NCBI GenBank assembly: GCA_009667805.1
Contig: CM019064.1
Coordinates: 273,587,662 to 273,651,661 of the forward strand
DNA length: 64,000 nt
Reading direction: 5' to 3'
DNA from: Leptobrachium leishanense
Lineage: Eukaryota; Chordata; Amphibia; Anura; Megophryidae
The position numbers and the translations under genes were made by a program. Every line of letters starts with the position of its first letter. The stretch's first letter is position 1. Of the stretch, positions 13,121-23,656 are shown in pieces. Under the pieces are notes generated by a model. It was not told where the DNA came from. It did not search any database and was given only the letters and a program-made list of their open reading frames with translations.

Positions 13121-14007
13121 CAGGGTTATTCAAAGAGAATCGAAAAGTCACCGTATGTTCGGTGACTTTTCGTTCGCTTCAATTCCTATTTCGGCGACCC
13201 TGCGGTGTATTCAGCAAGCACCACAGGGTCCCCGAAGTGCAAGGAAAACCCGCCGAACACTCACCGCCAACCCGCCGAACACTCACTGCAAAATCCGCCA
13301 AACACTCACTAAAACCTGTAAAACAGCTGGATTAACCTCGCCGAACACGCCGGAGAAACCTGAGCAGCCGCTGATCACAGCCTCCAGAAAAAGCCGACAC
13401 CGCAGACGAATGGAGTGAAAAGAAAAAACTGTTTGCTTGAATGTTTGAAAAGTGAAACGCTGTTTGCAAAGAAACTACAGAACGAAAATATCTGAAATTT
13501 ACATATAAGATCCAATGAATGATAATAAAAAGGGCTGTTACAAAAAAGAAAACTATTTAAAAAAAACCTGATTTTTTTTCCGCAACAAATCCTGAAAAAT
13601 GCCTATAAGATCCTAAAAAAATCTAGAAATAAAGAGACTTTTTACTGCAGAATATTATTATCAACAGTTTATTAGATATTGAATTAAAACGGGAATATTT
13701 TTAACATTGAAGCCTATGTGATTCGCCTGAATAAATCTGCCGCATGAAACCACCGAACAGCAGGGCAATTCGGCAACTTTTCACTGCTGGTTTTTGTTCT
13801 CTGAATAGCTGAAGCATTGCTTCTCTATGGGGATTTCACTGCCCTCAAACAGGCAACGAACAGGCACCGTATGTGCAGGCAATTCGCCAGGATTTGGCAA
13901 ACTGCCTGCTCTCTGAATAGCCGAATGGCCAGGAAAGGTAACCGTACGCTGAATTTCACTGTTCGGTTACCTTTCGCCAGCAATTCGGATCTCTTTGAAT
14001 AACCCTG
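13121..14007 (+). mobile_element. A-family foldback element copy 2
   Basis: Termini CAGGGTTATTCAAAGAG and CTCTTTGAATAACCCTG; exact 3-bp duplication TAG at 13118-13120 and 14008-14010. Subterminal palindromes at both ends ('gtcaccgtatgttcggtgac' near 13148; 'ggtaaccgtacgctga' near 13937). Inserted into B copy 2. No coding capacity. Confidence 0.85.
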
Positions 14008-14077
14008 TAGTTCAAAATAACCAAACCAGAAAAAGTTTCCCATTTATCTCACTTTCCAAATTTACTATTTGGTCTAG

Positions 14078-16005
14078 ATTTATTTATTTATTTATAAAGG
14101 ATTTTACCAGGAAGGATACATTGAGATTTCTCTCGTTTTAAAGTATGTCCTGGGTTGAAGAACATTGAATTGTTACAGTTGTTACAGAAATACAAAGTAA
14201 TACAATGCAAGATATTAAAAAAACAACACAAATATACAGATTAACACAGAAAATAAATAATTGATTATTCTCTTCTCCTGCCAATTCTCCTGAGTTACAC
14301 CTTTCAGTGAATAGACCAGAATATCCTTTTTTAATTCTTTATTTTTAGGTAGATGTCATATAATATAATAAGTACGAGAAAGATATTCACGCAGGACCAA
14401 TATCGGTATCAGCCTTAGCAATCACAAATAAAATACTAAAATACAAATACTGAACACACGAGGTGCAAGGCATGCAAACATTGTGGGGTCAAACTCCAGA
14501 TATAGACATTGAATGCTGGACAGGAGGGTGGGGAAAAAAGGAGAACATTTTTTTGAAAATTTGAGTGGTGGGGGGCAGGCACCTTTCAGTTAATGTGACA
14601 GTGCTGGCTCACTCCCTTGTCCCTTTAAGGAGCAGAAGGCCGTGGAAGGTGCCACTTGGCTAGGTTTCTTCAGGACCAAACAAAGCAGGTAGGTCCATGT
14701 CAAGGTGGTGTGTTTGAGGCTGACCCATGCCCTGTTCCCACTCCAGCGTGGGGCAGAAGTACCAAAAAAAAAAGCCTCCAGCTCCCACACCAGAGAATTC
14801 AACTTGTTGGAGATGACCAAAATCAACCCTCTTTATAGTTCTCGCACAATATTGATTTGTGTAATATTTGTGAGGTCGTCGTAAAGAAAAGAAAAACAAT
14901 TTAAGAGCAAAGTCATCATATTAGCGTACATACAGTGAAACCAGACTGAAACAGTATAGGGAAACCACATCTGGATTGCCTTATCAAAACTCAGCAGATT
15001 GCCCTTTCAGACAATCTGTAGACAATGGAGAGTGTCCGGAGGTGGGCAAAGTGCCTAAATAGCAGCTGAACAGGACAAGTTTGACACAAAAATAATTCAA
15101 TAAAAATTTAAGAATAACTGGTGTTTGCTACTTCAGTTCAGTCCAAGTCTCAAAATGGAATAGGGCGTGTGACAACCCCCCAGCTGACGAGAATCCATGC
15201 ACATCCAAGAGGCCCCATGAAGCACAGTCATCACTGCCCCACATCACCGACATCAGGTGGCAAATATCACCCTTCGTCAACATCTGGTCTTCCTCCTCCT
15301 CCCCCAGCAGCAGTGTCAGGCACTCTTCTAGGCCCAATATTGCAGCATTTATTTCCTTGGGAGGGGAAGGTGGACTCCCCGGATGTAGGCCTCTGTGCTC
15401 ACCTGACCGAATCCACCTTCCATATGCCTGCAGTGGCCAGGACTGGAGGCACGCAAGCCCTCTGTCTCATTAGCCTGATCTTTTCCAATACCTGGGGGTG
15501 CTATCCGGGGGTCCAATGGGAATGTTGGGTACAGTGGTCTGCAGGGCACTCAGACAGTATGCCTCTTGGGCATCAAAATGACCAATGGGCAGGCACACCA
15601 AGATTCTCCTGCCCCAAGGTTGAGGTCTGCCCAGGAGAGCCTGTTCTTGGTATTGCTGGCGTCCTCTAAGAGGCCGAGGCGAGAGGGTAAGAACATCAGA
15701 TGTTGGATTATTCACCTCTGACAGTCCAATTCAGGACAGAGCTCCTTTGCTCTGTTTCCTCTCACCTCGGCATCCAGCCATGGCCCCAATTCTTTATCTT
15801 TTACCTCCAAATCCTTGTGACCATTGGTCAGTTTAACAACACATCGCTTCAATGATCCCCACAAGCAAATTTTTAGATCTTGCAATTGTTAACACAGAAC
15901 AAGCTGTGATGCATTTTATAATACATTTACAATTTGCTTGAAAACGAGAGAAATCTCAATGTATCCTTCCTGGTAAAATCCTTTGCAAAGATCCATTTAA
16001 TAGCT
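14078..16005. other. Unassigned region between short inverted repeats
   Basis: A repeat containing 'ccaggaaggatacattgaga' at about 14095-14165 occurs inverted at about 15935-16000. Between them, 14560-15720 is richer in GC than the flanks and shows overlapping open frames on both strands (for example 15121-15669 plus, 15470-15715 minus). None resembles a family I recognise; the plus frame is Pro/Ser/Gly-rich and looks like chance. May be a decayed retroelement. Confidence 0.4.
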
Positions 16006-18049
16006 CCTTAATGGGCGGTCATCGTTTTATATGAATTGTTGAGATATTCACACAAGACTTCAGACCTCTAAATTATTAAACTGATGATCTGCCTGGTAAT
16101 GAATCTTTTATAAGCAACACTGACTTTTCTTTGTCTCAATGTCACAACATTCTTGTAGCAGCAATGCTCTAACGTCTATAAAACAAATTTAAAGAGCAAT
16201 AAATTCATAAATCTTTAAGAATATAAATTAATTCATTAATATTTCTACTTGAAACTCTAGTAAGAATACCATTATTTCAATATAATTATTGTACACTTAA
16301 GTGTAGAGCATGATTCATTATAGGGTTTAGTGCTTTGAGTGACTGCTTTTTAATGAGTCTGTGAAATTGTGCATGTTTACATGGCAGCGTTTTTTGTTTC
16401 ATTCTATAAGGCACAAGACAAATTCCACTCAAAGTATTGTGCTATGATTAGAATGTCACAAGGCTTATTCAGGGCTTATTCATAGGATATTTTCAATACC
16501 GAAATTATAGAGAGTTGCAAGTGATGTTAAGTTTTTATCTTACATAATCAAGATGCAGGAATACCTGAATTGGACATAAAATAAAAGTCCCTCCAAACTG
16601 TTATTAGAATTTCCCAGCTTGCACTGCTCTTCTGTTAGCATAGAGAGGTGTGTGCTTGGAACATTTGTCTATAATAATCTGTTTGGCATGCAGAGGTCAC
16701 CATCTGCTGGCCAGAAGGAGTTACTGCAGTTCAGCACTCTGCAGGATCAGCTGGTGAAATATCATTTCAGACACATCCCCAGTTCATATTAAAAAGTGTT
16801 AGCACCTCGGACATCATGCCTAGGGTGCTAAAACTGATGGGGCATATTCTGGAGTCCAAAGCAAATTAATTTAATATGCAATAAACAAAATTCATTTTCA
16901 TTGCTACTGTGGAACATCATATAGTCTATTGTGGATATTGTGGGACCAGGAGGTACCTTACAAATTGAGTATACTTGATCTTGGTGGCAAAGGGGTTAGC
17001 AGATTTTGGACATTTTATTATTATTTTTATTTTACTCTTTTACTTGCGGGAAGAATAATGATCCATTTGAAACCAAATGTCATTTCACTAATTACGTCTT
17101 TGTGTGACCTATGCAAAGTATAGATGAGATGCAGCTGTTGGGTAATCTTGTATTACAGTAACAATTTCAATGAAAATTGGGTGGTCATTTTTCCTCGAGA
17201 TGCAATGATAATTACTACCAGCCTTTGTTATGAGTGTGGTGGGATAGGATAGGGTTGCGGATGTTTAAGCTGTTTCCCTCCTGTTCCATATTAATCTCAC
17301 TTTTGTGTGAGCTAATAAATATTTTTGAAGATCCTTTCTGCCATTCCACTTATACCACCTAAAGTGGGGCTGAATAATAACAGTTCAGACTGCTGCCCAG
17401 TTTAAAGTGTGTACAGTGCACAAGACTGATTTCTTATGTTTGAATTACTTTCTGCTTTGTGCAGCCAGCTCATTTACTGCTGTCTCTACCATATTTTCTA
17501 GGGTCCCCACCTTATGTCAGTAAAGCGGATCTCTGGTAGTCTGGACAGGATTGCGTAACATCCTGGTCATGTGATTCACTGCAATGTTAAGGACGGATGT
17601 CAAGGACGGAATGCCCCACTGTGAGGTACTTGTCTCCCAGCACAATCCAAGTACTTCATAAATTAGACAGTATGCTTTTAGGGGATATCAAGACACACTT
17701 CCCATAGTCAGTACAATTGTAAAAAAAAAAGGTTTATTACTCAATGACTTTAAAAAAACTCTGTTTTTAAGAGTGTACAAAAAAACAGGCAAATTCTTGA
17801 AATGTAGATGGACGTCTATAAATGTGTCACAAACGGTCTCTTCAAAAAAATAGTATTACTAGCCTTTTTGTCCTCTGCTAATTTTCCTATACTCTGATAA
17901 TGAGGTTAGAGTACCAGTTACCTCAGTCACCAAACTCAGCAGTAATACGTTGCAAAATGTATAGAGCATTTCTCTTAGCAGCCATATTGTTTCTTGGTGG
18001 ATGCACTATCCATGATCTTGTTATTTTTGTAATTTCTTTAAAACCTATA
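16006..18049. other. Non-coding, apparently low-repeat sequence
   Basis: AT-rich DNA with no convincing ORF or repeat boundary; likely intron. Confidence 0.4.
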
Positions 18050-18113
18050 GGGCTCTATCACCTGGTGTGAGCTAATCCTAGCGTCGGCATGTTTTTGCGT
18101 TAGCGCCAGGTAA

Positions 18114-18529
18114 GGCTAAGGTCAGACGAAAGCAGTTTTAACGTGCGTTTAGCCGCACGAAATCACGGCCGTGCTAGCAGCAAATGACGTCCAATGCCGG
18201 GGAACATACGAACACGTAAGTTCGTCCGCGCAACGCAAGTGGCAAACGAACGCATTTTTTCGAGAACGTCAAACCGCTACTACTGACGTACAGAGTGCGC
18301 TGCGGCCGCATAGCGGCGTGTTTGCGTGATTGGGAGACGTCAGACGCTGCACACGTCCGGCCAACATAACGTCCAGACGCAAAAGGGTTTTATTGATAAC
18401 CGTACAAAATCACGGACGAAAATGCGCATCGTATGACCGCTATCGCGTATTCCGTGAAAAAATACGTCCATTCGTTCGAACGCACTTTTTCACGGACAAC
18501 GTGAAAAATGCGTTCGTCTGACTCTAGCC
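18114..18529 (+). mobile_element. H-family MITE copy 4
   Basis: Starts GGCTAAGGTCAGACGAAAGC, ends CGTTCGTCTGACTCTAGCC; exact TAA duplication (18111-18113 and 18530-18532). Nearly collinear with copy 2. Confidence 0.85.
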
Positions 18530-19331
18530 TAAAATGAGTCTACTGCCTAACCAACCGATCGTTTGCCTCTTGCTAGAAACGGGAAAAATCACTTATCGCA
18601 TGTAATTTGCAATTCGGAGTGCGAGCTCACCGTACTTAATGCGTCCTATACTTAACATGGGGAGCCCTACAGAGCACTTGCGCGATTATAACTAACAGAT
18701 CACTTGGTGCCTGTGATAATTTTTAGACGGACGCTAATTGCAACATTTTACCTACTGCTCAATCCTGGTATTAGCTCCAAAGAAACACAAAAACAGGTCC
18801 TCGCCCAAAATTAACAGACGATTGAAAGGAATGCAGCACAGGTGTTCTCTTGTCCCCCTACACCATAGTAATGAATCTGGTCAGCAATGTCGCTGCTGTT
18901 GCAGTAGGCTCTATTATGATATAAATGTATCCTTTATCCACATATTTCCTAATTCTAATATATTGGCTAATTCTTTTTTTTTTTTTTTTTAAATTCTTTA
19001 TTTAGAGAATTATACATAACAGGAAATTCACGAAATCAAACGTAGAAAAAGACAGCCGTCTAGGGCTGGCCAAACTAACTACGGTCAGCCAGTCAGACAA
19101 TGTATGATGCAAGTAGTAACAAGTCAATAAGGGAATAATAAAAAACAAAAAGCAAGAAGTTCCAACCTCAGGGAAGAGAGAAAACACGAAAGAAACACAT
19201 AAGCATGTAGGACTATCAACGTAAATGCCACAAATTGTCCTGATAGATTATACTCAGAGCTTATCTATAGACCAGTGACACGTAAACAGAGAAGAAAAGA
19301 GCTGGGGGGGATAAACAATATCGCTCAGGTC

Positions 19332-20120
19332 TCAGTCTGGCTGAAGTTCCGGCGGGTCCGGCGAGATGCCCGCCGCTTCAAGGTCAGACCAGGCGGCTTC
19401 AGGATCAGTGATGGTGTAGGGGACGTTATTATGTGTCACCACTAATGCTCCCGCCAAGCCCCACCGATAACGGATCCCCCTCAGACGAAGAACCGCAGTC
19501 ACAGGACGGAACCGCCTGCGAGCAAGCAGAGTCTGGAATGGAAGATCGTGATACAAAGCCAACGTGGAGCCCTCAAATTTCACTGGATCTCTCGCGCCAG
19601 TAGCAGACATAAGCTTGACCTTAAATGCTATGTCACGAAAGGCCACCACGACATCACGGGGTGTCCCCTTCGAAAGCGCCGCAGGCCTCCGAACTCTGAA
19701 TACCGATCCGATCACATCTGGCTTGTCAGGAGGAAGTCCCACCATCCGAAGGGCCAAACGAGACACATAAGCTGGGAGTTCATTCGACGACACAGAGTCC
19801 GGGATGCCCCTGACCCTGGCGTTACGACGGCGGTGTCTTGTTTCCAGCATCTCCACAGAGCGGGACAAAAGCTCGACCTGGGATCTTAGACCAGCGACCT
19901 GTCCCAACAGGTGAGTATGTTCCGATAGCACTGTAGAGGTCGTCGCCTGCACTGCTGTCACCTGCACACGAATTGCTGCAACCTCCTCTCGAACCGCCGC
20001 CACTTCAGGCTTCCACACCCCCCGGATCTCCCGGAGTTCGTCCAAGATCCTCTGAAGGTCTCTTTTCGTAAGAGGAAGATCATCATCCTCCTCCTGCCGT
20101 CGTTCCTCAGGCTGTGTCAT
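19332..20120 (-). CDS. L1 ORF1 protein (coiled coil, RRM, C-terminal domain)
   Basis: Frame of 262 aa. Residues about 20-97 form a long heptad-rich coiled coil (trimerisation in L1 ORF1p). RRRNARVRGIP at 98-107 leads into an RRM-like domain (about 100-180). Residues 181-250 match the L1 C-terminal domain pattern: FEG, a DLP...RRRF block, LRLRGIRYRW, then ITDPEAA. ORF1p is a nucleic-acid chaperone that coats L1 RNA. The ATG overlaps the stop of the upstream 88-aa frame as ATGA (20120-20117). The full N-terminus therefore probably lies upstream, either through a frameshift or through coupled translation. The three core domains have no internal stop. Confidence 0.85.
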   Translation of the reverse strand: MTQPEERRQEEDDDLPLTKRDLQRILDELREIRGVWKPEVAAVREEVAAIRVQVTAVQATTSTVLSEHTHLLGQVAGLRSQVELLSRSVEMLETRHRRRNARVRGIPDSVSSNELPAYVSRLALRMVGLPPDKPDVIGSVFRVRRPAALSKGTPRDVVVAFRDIAFKVKLMSATGARDPVKFEGSTLALYHDLPFQTLLARRRFRPVTAVLRLRGIRYRWGLAGALVVTHNNVPYTITDPEAAWSDLEAAGISPDPPELQPD

Positions 20121-20383
20121 ACGTGTTTTTCGAGTGAGGTTGCTCTCGTTTGTTGCGGTTGGGCACCCGGTCTCAAAACATCCTGTCTTAACGAAGCCAC
20201 ACTACTGCTGGCTGAAAGCTGGTGTTCCTCGGCTGAATCCCCGTCAGAGAGGCCACCAGCAGCAAGTGAGGCACTCAAAGACGCCATCAGCGCTGCTTTT
20301 CGTTTCTTTTGCGCCCGTTTTTTTGCTGCTGCAGGTAGTGGTTGGGAATCTGGTTTCCGAGATTGCGGGGAGATCCATGTCAT
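20117..20383 (-). CDS. Upstream L1 frame: probable N-terminal part of ORF1
   Basis: 88 aa, basic (KKRAQKKRKAALM) then Ser/Ala-rich, predicted disordered. That suits the N-terminal segment of L1 ORF1p, and 88 plus 262 aa gives a length near that usual for ORF1p. It ends in the TGA overlapping the next ATG. Its own ATG also overlaps the stop of a frame further upstream (20380-20601) as ATGA at 20383-20380. No independent homology recognised. Confidence 0.5.
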   Translation of the reverse strand: MTWISPQSRKPDSQPLPAAAKKRAQKKRKAALMASLSASLAAGGLSDGDSAEEHQLSASSSVASLRQDVLRPGAQPQQTRATSLEKHV

Positions 20384-20601
20384 CGCAGAGCTACCACCCG
20401 AGTGCCAGGGGTCCTCTTCATCTTCCGAAAAGTCATAGCCCGGGGGAGGGATGAGGAGATCGCATCTCCTTTCGAAGTGGACCCACCTCTCATGGAGTCC
20501 CGAATGTCCCTCTGTCTGGACCCCATCTTCTGTGAGCGACCGGTGGGCATGTCACCAAAAGCGCAGGCACAAGGAGGAAGAGCGGTAAAAGGTCTTCGCA
20601 A
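20380..20601 (-). CDS. Possible 5' frame of the L1-type element
   Basis: 73-aa frame in the leader, ending in TGA that overlaps the next ATG. An internal Met in MGSRQRDIRDSM could be the true start, near 20523. Composition Arg/Ser-rich; no recognised domain. It may be part of ORF1 separated by an indel, or leader only. Confidence 0.3.
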   Translation of the reverse strand: MRRPFTALPPCACAFGDMPTGRSQKMGSRQRDIRDSMRGGSTSKGDAISSSLPRAMTFRKMKRTPGTRVVALR

Positions 20602-21126
20602 TCTCCTTCCAGGCTTCCAAAATGGCCGCTAGTACTAGGCCCCGATTGTGCCGCGGGGGTTAATCCGCTCCGGAGCGTCAATTTTGGGGGTAAGGCAAAC
20701 TCACCGAGTCCCCCAGTGCCCCCAGAGACAGTAGAGCGTTTCTCACATTCGAGCAAGTGGCGGAAATAACTTTAAAAGCCGTGTTTATCATGGAGCTCCT
20801 TCAACATGCAGCCGCTCGCTTCCTCGGCTAGCTCCGCCCCCCTATATTGGCTAATTCTAAACATTTTATGCTGGGGGTTATTCATAGTATGTAAACAGTT
20901 GATTATTAGGCTGACTGTGTGGACCATGTTTAAAGGGACACAAGGATAAGTCTTGCCCTGAAACATGTATTATTTATATGCTGCAGCAGGGAAATTATTG
21001 TCGCTCACCTGGCCTTCCTTTTGGATCTCTTAAATGCATTGTAAATGATTCTACATGATGTTGGGTGGCATTTATCATGCAATGCCCATCAGCTTTAATT
21101 AATATATGTGTGCATTTAAACATGGA

Positions 21127-21480
21127 TAATATGGCCCCCCTTGGAGGATTTTAATAATGCAGCGGTGTGAGGGCTGTTCGCTGGATGTGTTCATACTTAT
21201 ACAAGCTTGTGAGGGCAGAGGATAGGTATGGCCCGGCACTCTGCACTGGAAAAAAACAGTTCTATCCTGTACACAACCGTATTAGTGCTGGGTCTCAGCC
21301 CGGGTCTTAGTGTTTCCCTAGTGTTTCCTACCTTGGAGGATTTTAATAGTGCAGGGGTGTGAGGGCTCTTCACTGGATGTGTTCCTACTTATACAAGGTT
21401 CTATCCTGTACACAACTGCATTAGCGCTGGTTCTCAGCGCTAGTCCAAGCGGTTCCCTAGCTGCGCTAAATGACCTTGTA
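21127..21480 (+). repeat. Two-unit tandem duplication, about 190-bp unit
   Basis: 'ccttggaggattttaata', 'gtgtgagggct', 'ggatgtgttc', 'ttctatcctgtacacaac' and 'ctcagc' occur in the same order in 21135-21310 and 21325-21480. Part of E copy 2 interior; the second unit has a shorter middle. Confidence 0.65.
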
Positions 21481-21593
21481 AATGGACTAAGGTGATCTGT
21501 TGGTGGGTCGTCAGGCACTACCTTTTAGCGACTCGTGCTAGATTTTTCTATTAGCGATGGCGTTTTAGCTCACACCGGGTGTTATGGCCCATA

Positions 21594-22683
21594 GAAGGTT
21601 GAACAATAAAGACTTTTTTTATTTTTAATTGCACTGGCTATTTCATTGAGCAGCAGGTGTGTTCTTTCATAATTTTGGATTTGGTTTATTTATTGGGTTA
21701 AAACCATTAGCACCAGATTATTGGATATCCTCTCTGTGTTTCAGCCCCTCAGGGTCCTTATGTATTCTACTGGACTTTATTTTCTTGACAGGGGCATTTT
21801 CAAATGCGTCCTTATTTTTTGTTGATTTTGAGGTTTCACTTTACGCTTCCAAACACATGCGTTTTGTTTTCATTTGTGCTTTCTAATAACTATATTGTAT
21901 GTGTATGTACAAACCACAGTCTTCAGAAATTTCCTTCTCATTTGTATTCCCCTGTCACAGACTTTTATAGCAGCAGTCCCGCAAGATGTCATGACTGTGC
22001 TATTGGAACAGCTCTTAGCACAATGCATGCAGCATACAAATGAGCTTTGTGACTTCTATTCTGCTCAGGAAAGCAAACACAAAATAAACAAGTTGAGCAT
22101 TGCTAAATAGATACTTTTATGTAACAACCTTTTTTGGTCGCTTATCACTTCAAATTTGTTAATAAACCATTCAACATCCAGTAGAAATAAACATCAGAAT
22201 CAAATAATACTTAAAAGGAATGAATTTCACTCTGAAAATTTCACTCAGAAATATATACTTAAGCCACAATTGGCCAATTTGCCTCCCCTGTTCTCTAATC
22301 AATCTGTAAAATGCATTGCTGATCAAACGCGTTGGGGAGGCTATTTGTTCACATTACAGATATGCATATAAATAAAAGTAATTACTTTGTATTCTAACTC
22401 ACTTGTCTAAGTATTGGATTTGAAGCTAAATTACAATCTTGCTTAAACCCTTTCACACACTTTAGACTTGACATTAACAATATAAAGGACCTTATTGAAT
22501 GTCTATCAATAAAAAATGATATTGAATTAACTGAAGCACACCCATGCTCAAGGTAAAAGTTCTTGTTTGTTAAATATCACAGTTGTGAGAACATTTCAGC
22601 CATTGAGCTGTTGAGTTTTTAAATTTTATATAGAAATTAATTTATCAATATACAAATCAAAACATGCAATTAAGCAAACCATG
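21594..22683. other. Non-coding sequence
   Basis: AT-rich, no gene recognised. Around 22286-22336 a CTCCCC...GGGGAG pairing brackets an 'aaacgcgtt' word reminiscent of the hammerhead-like repeats elsewhere; too degraded to call. Confidence 0.4.
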
Positions 22684-23656
22684 TTATAATGCTTTATAAG
22701 GTCTACAGTCCTTGCAAAATCTCACACTCCTACTTATTCCTCCCTCCAATGCCTCCCCACCTCCTGACTTCTCTATCACGGTGGAGGGTATCACCATCTC
22801 CCCATCAAACCAAGTGCGCTGTCTTGGAGTTACACTTGACTCTGCTCTTTCCTTCATCTCCCACATCAAGTCTCTTTCCTCCTCCTGCCGATACCAACTG
22901 CGTAATATTTCCAGAATTCGGCCATTTCTTACCGCTGTCACCACAAAACAACTCATACACGCCCTGGTAATCTCCCGACTCGACTATTGCAATAATCTCT
23001 TATCTGGCCTCCCTCTGTCCCGCCTCTCCCCCCTACAATCCATCCTGAACGCCTCCGCCAGGCTAATTCACCTCACCCGCCGCTCTGTCTCTGCCGCTCC
23101 CCTCTGCGAGTCCCTTCACTGGCTCCCCATCCACTGCAGAATTAAGTTCAAAATCCTTATCCTTACCTACAAAACCCTCACTAACTCAGCTCCCCACTAC
23201 CTGTCCTCACTAATCACCAAATACACCCCAGTCCGCTCCCTAAGGTCAAACAGTGACCTGCGCCTAGCTTCTCCCCGCATCACCTCTTCCCATGATAGAC
23301 TGCAGGATTTCTCACGCGCAGCCCCCACTCTCTGGAACGCTCTCCCTCGTACTGTCAGACTTTCCCCTAACTTCTCTTCCTTCAAACGCTCCCTTAAAAC
23401 ATTCCTATTTAGGGAAGCCTACCACCCAACTCACTGACGCAACCATCAATCACTCTCACCTTACAGTCCTCTCCTCCTGTTTCCAACCCCAACCCTCCCA
23501 GATTGTGAGTTCCTACGGGAATAGGGCCCTCATCTCCTCCTGTACTGTTTGTCAAATGTTGTTCAATGTATTGTAACCCTGTCTATACTGTGCTTATTGT
23601 ACAGCGCTGCGGAATATGCTGGCGCTTTATAAATAAAGAATAATAATAATAATAAC
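22684..23656 (+). mobile_element. L2-type LINE, 5'-truncated 3' end
   Basis: Carries the C-terminal part of an L2/CR1-clade reverse transcriptase and ends 'ggcgctttataaataaag' followed by (AAT)n, the microsatellite-like tail typical of L2 3' ends. 5' truncation near 22685 removed the endonuclease and catalytic RT core. Confidence 0.9.
22712..23437 (+). pseudogene. L2 ORF2 reverse transcriptase, C-terminal fragment
   Basis: About 240 codons without a stop, entered from the truncation point (no genuine start codon). Recognisable L2 RT thumb and C-terminal blocks in order: CLGVTLDSALSF; SRLDYCNNLLSGLP; LQSILNASARLI; LHWLPIHCRIKFKILIL; APHYLSSLI; and a final FSRAAPTLWNALP...FKRSLKTFLF. The FADD-type catalytic motif would lie upstream and is absent, so the fragment is inactive. 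The open frame suggests a fairly recent insertion. Confidence 0.88.

Larger units (their letters stand above)
12647..14319. mobile_element. B-family MITE copy 2, split by two insertions
   Basis: Starts CAGGTCTATTCATT after TTA (12644-12646) and ends GAATAGACCAG near 14319. Between them B sequence is broken by H copy 3 (12663-13075), A copy 2 (13121-14007) and a repeat fragment (14078-14250). With these removed it is about 180 bp, like the other B copies. Confidence 0.65.
12495..14370. repeat. Inverted repeat (about 120-bp arms) around a nested MITE block
   Basis: 12495-12614 is an inverted copy of about 14248-14370. It covers 'gctacctaaaaataaagaatt', a CAGGTCTATTCACTG terminus and 'ggcaggagaagagaacaat'. 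The arms include sequence outside the B element, so a local inverted duplication accompanied or followed B insertion. A 14078-14250 insert carrying the 'aggaaggatacattgagat' repeat sits in the right half. Confidence 0.55.
18975..20842 (-). mobile_element. ORF1-only L1 retrotransposon (HAL1-like), complete with poly(A) and TSD
   Basis: The 16-bp direct repeat TATATTGGCTAATTCT flanks the insert (18959-18974 and 20843-20858). Read on the minus strand it has a GC-rich 5' leader starting at 20842, ORF1 reading frames ending at 19332, about 340 bp of 3'UTR with an AATAAA signal, and a poly(A) tail (T-run 18975-18991). No ORF2 (endonuclease/RT) sequence is present. Insertion was by target-primed reverse transcription, judging from the TSD and tail. 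This layout is that of 'half-L1' elements mobilised in trans by a full L1; a spliced or internally deleted L1 RNA is the alternative. Confidence 0.85.
18050..21590 (+). mobile_element. E-family DNA element copy 2, with MITE and L1 inside
   Basis: Left terminus GGGCTCTATCACCTGGTGTG (18050). The right terminus is its imperfect inverse, ending GTTATGGCCC (21590). Flanked by ATA (18047-18049 and 21591-21593), a 3-bp duplication. The left 870 bp parallels E copy 1. Contains H copy 4 (18114-18529) and a full L1-type insertion (18975-20842). Non-coding itself. Confidence 0.75.

Noticed and set aside
15121..15669. 182-aa ORF as a possible gene
   Set aside because: Pro/Ser/Gly-rich, no recognised domain, no splice or promoter support, overlapped by opposite-strand frames.
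22286..22336. CTCCCC...'aaacgcgtt'...GGGGAG resembling hammerhead stem I and stem III
   Set aside because: No CTGATGA or GAAA core and no stem II; pairing alone is weak evidence.
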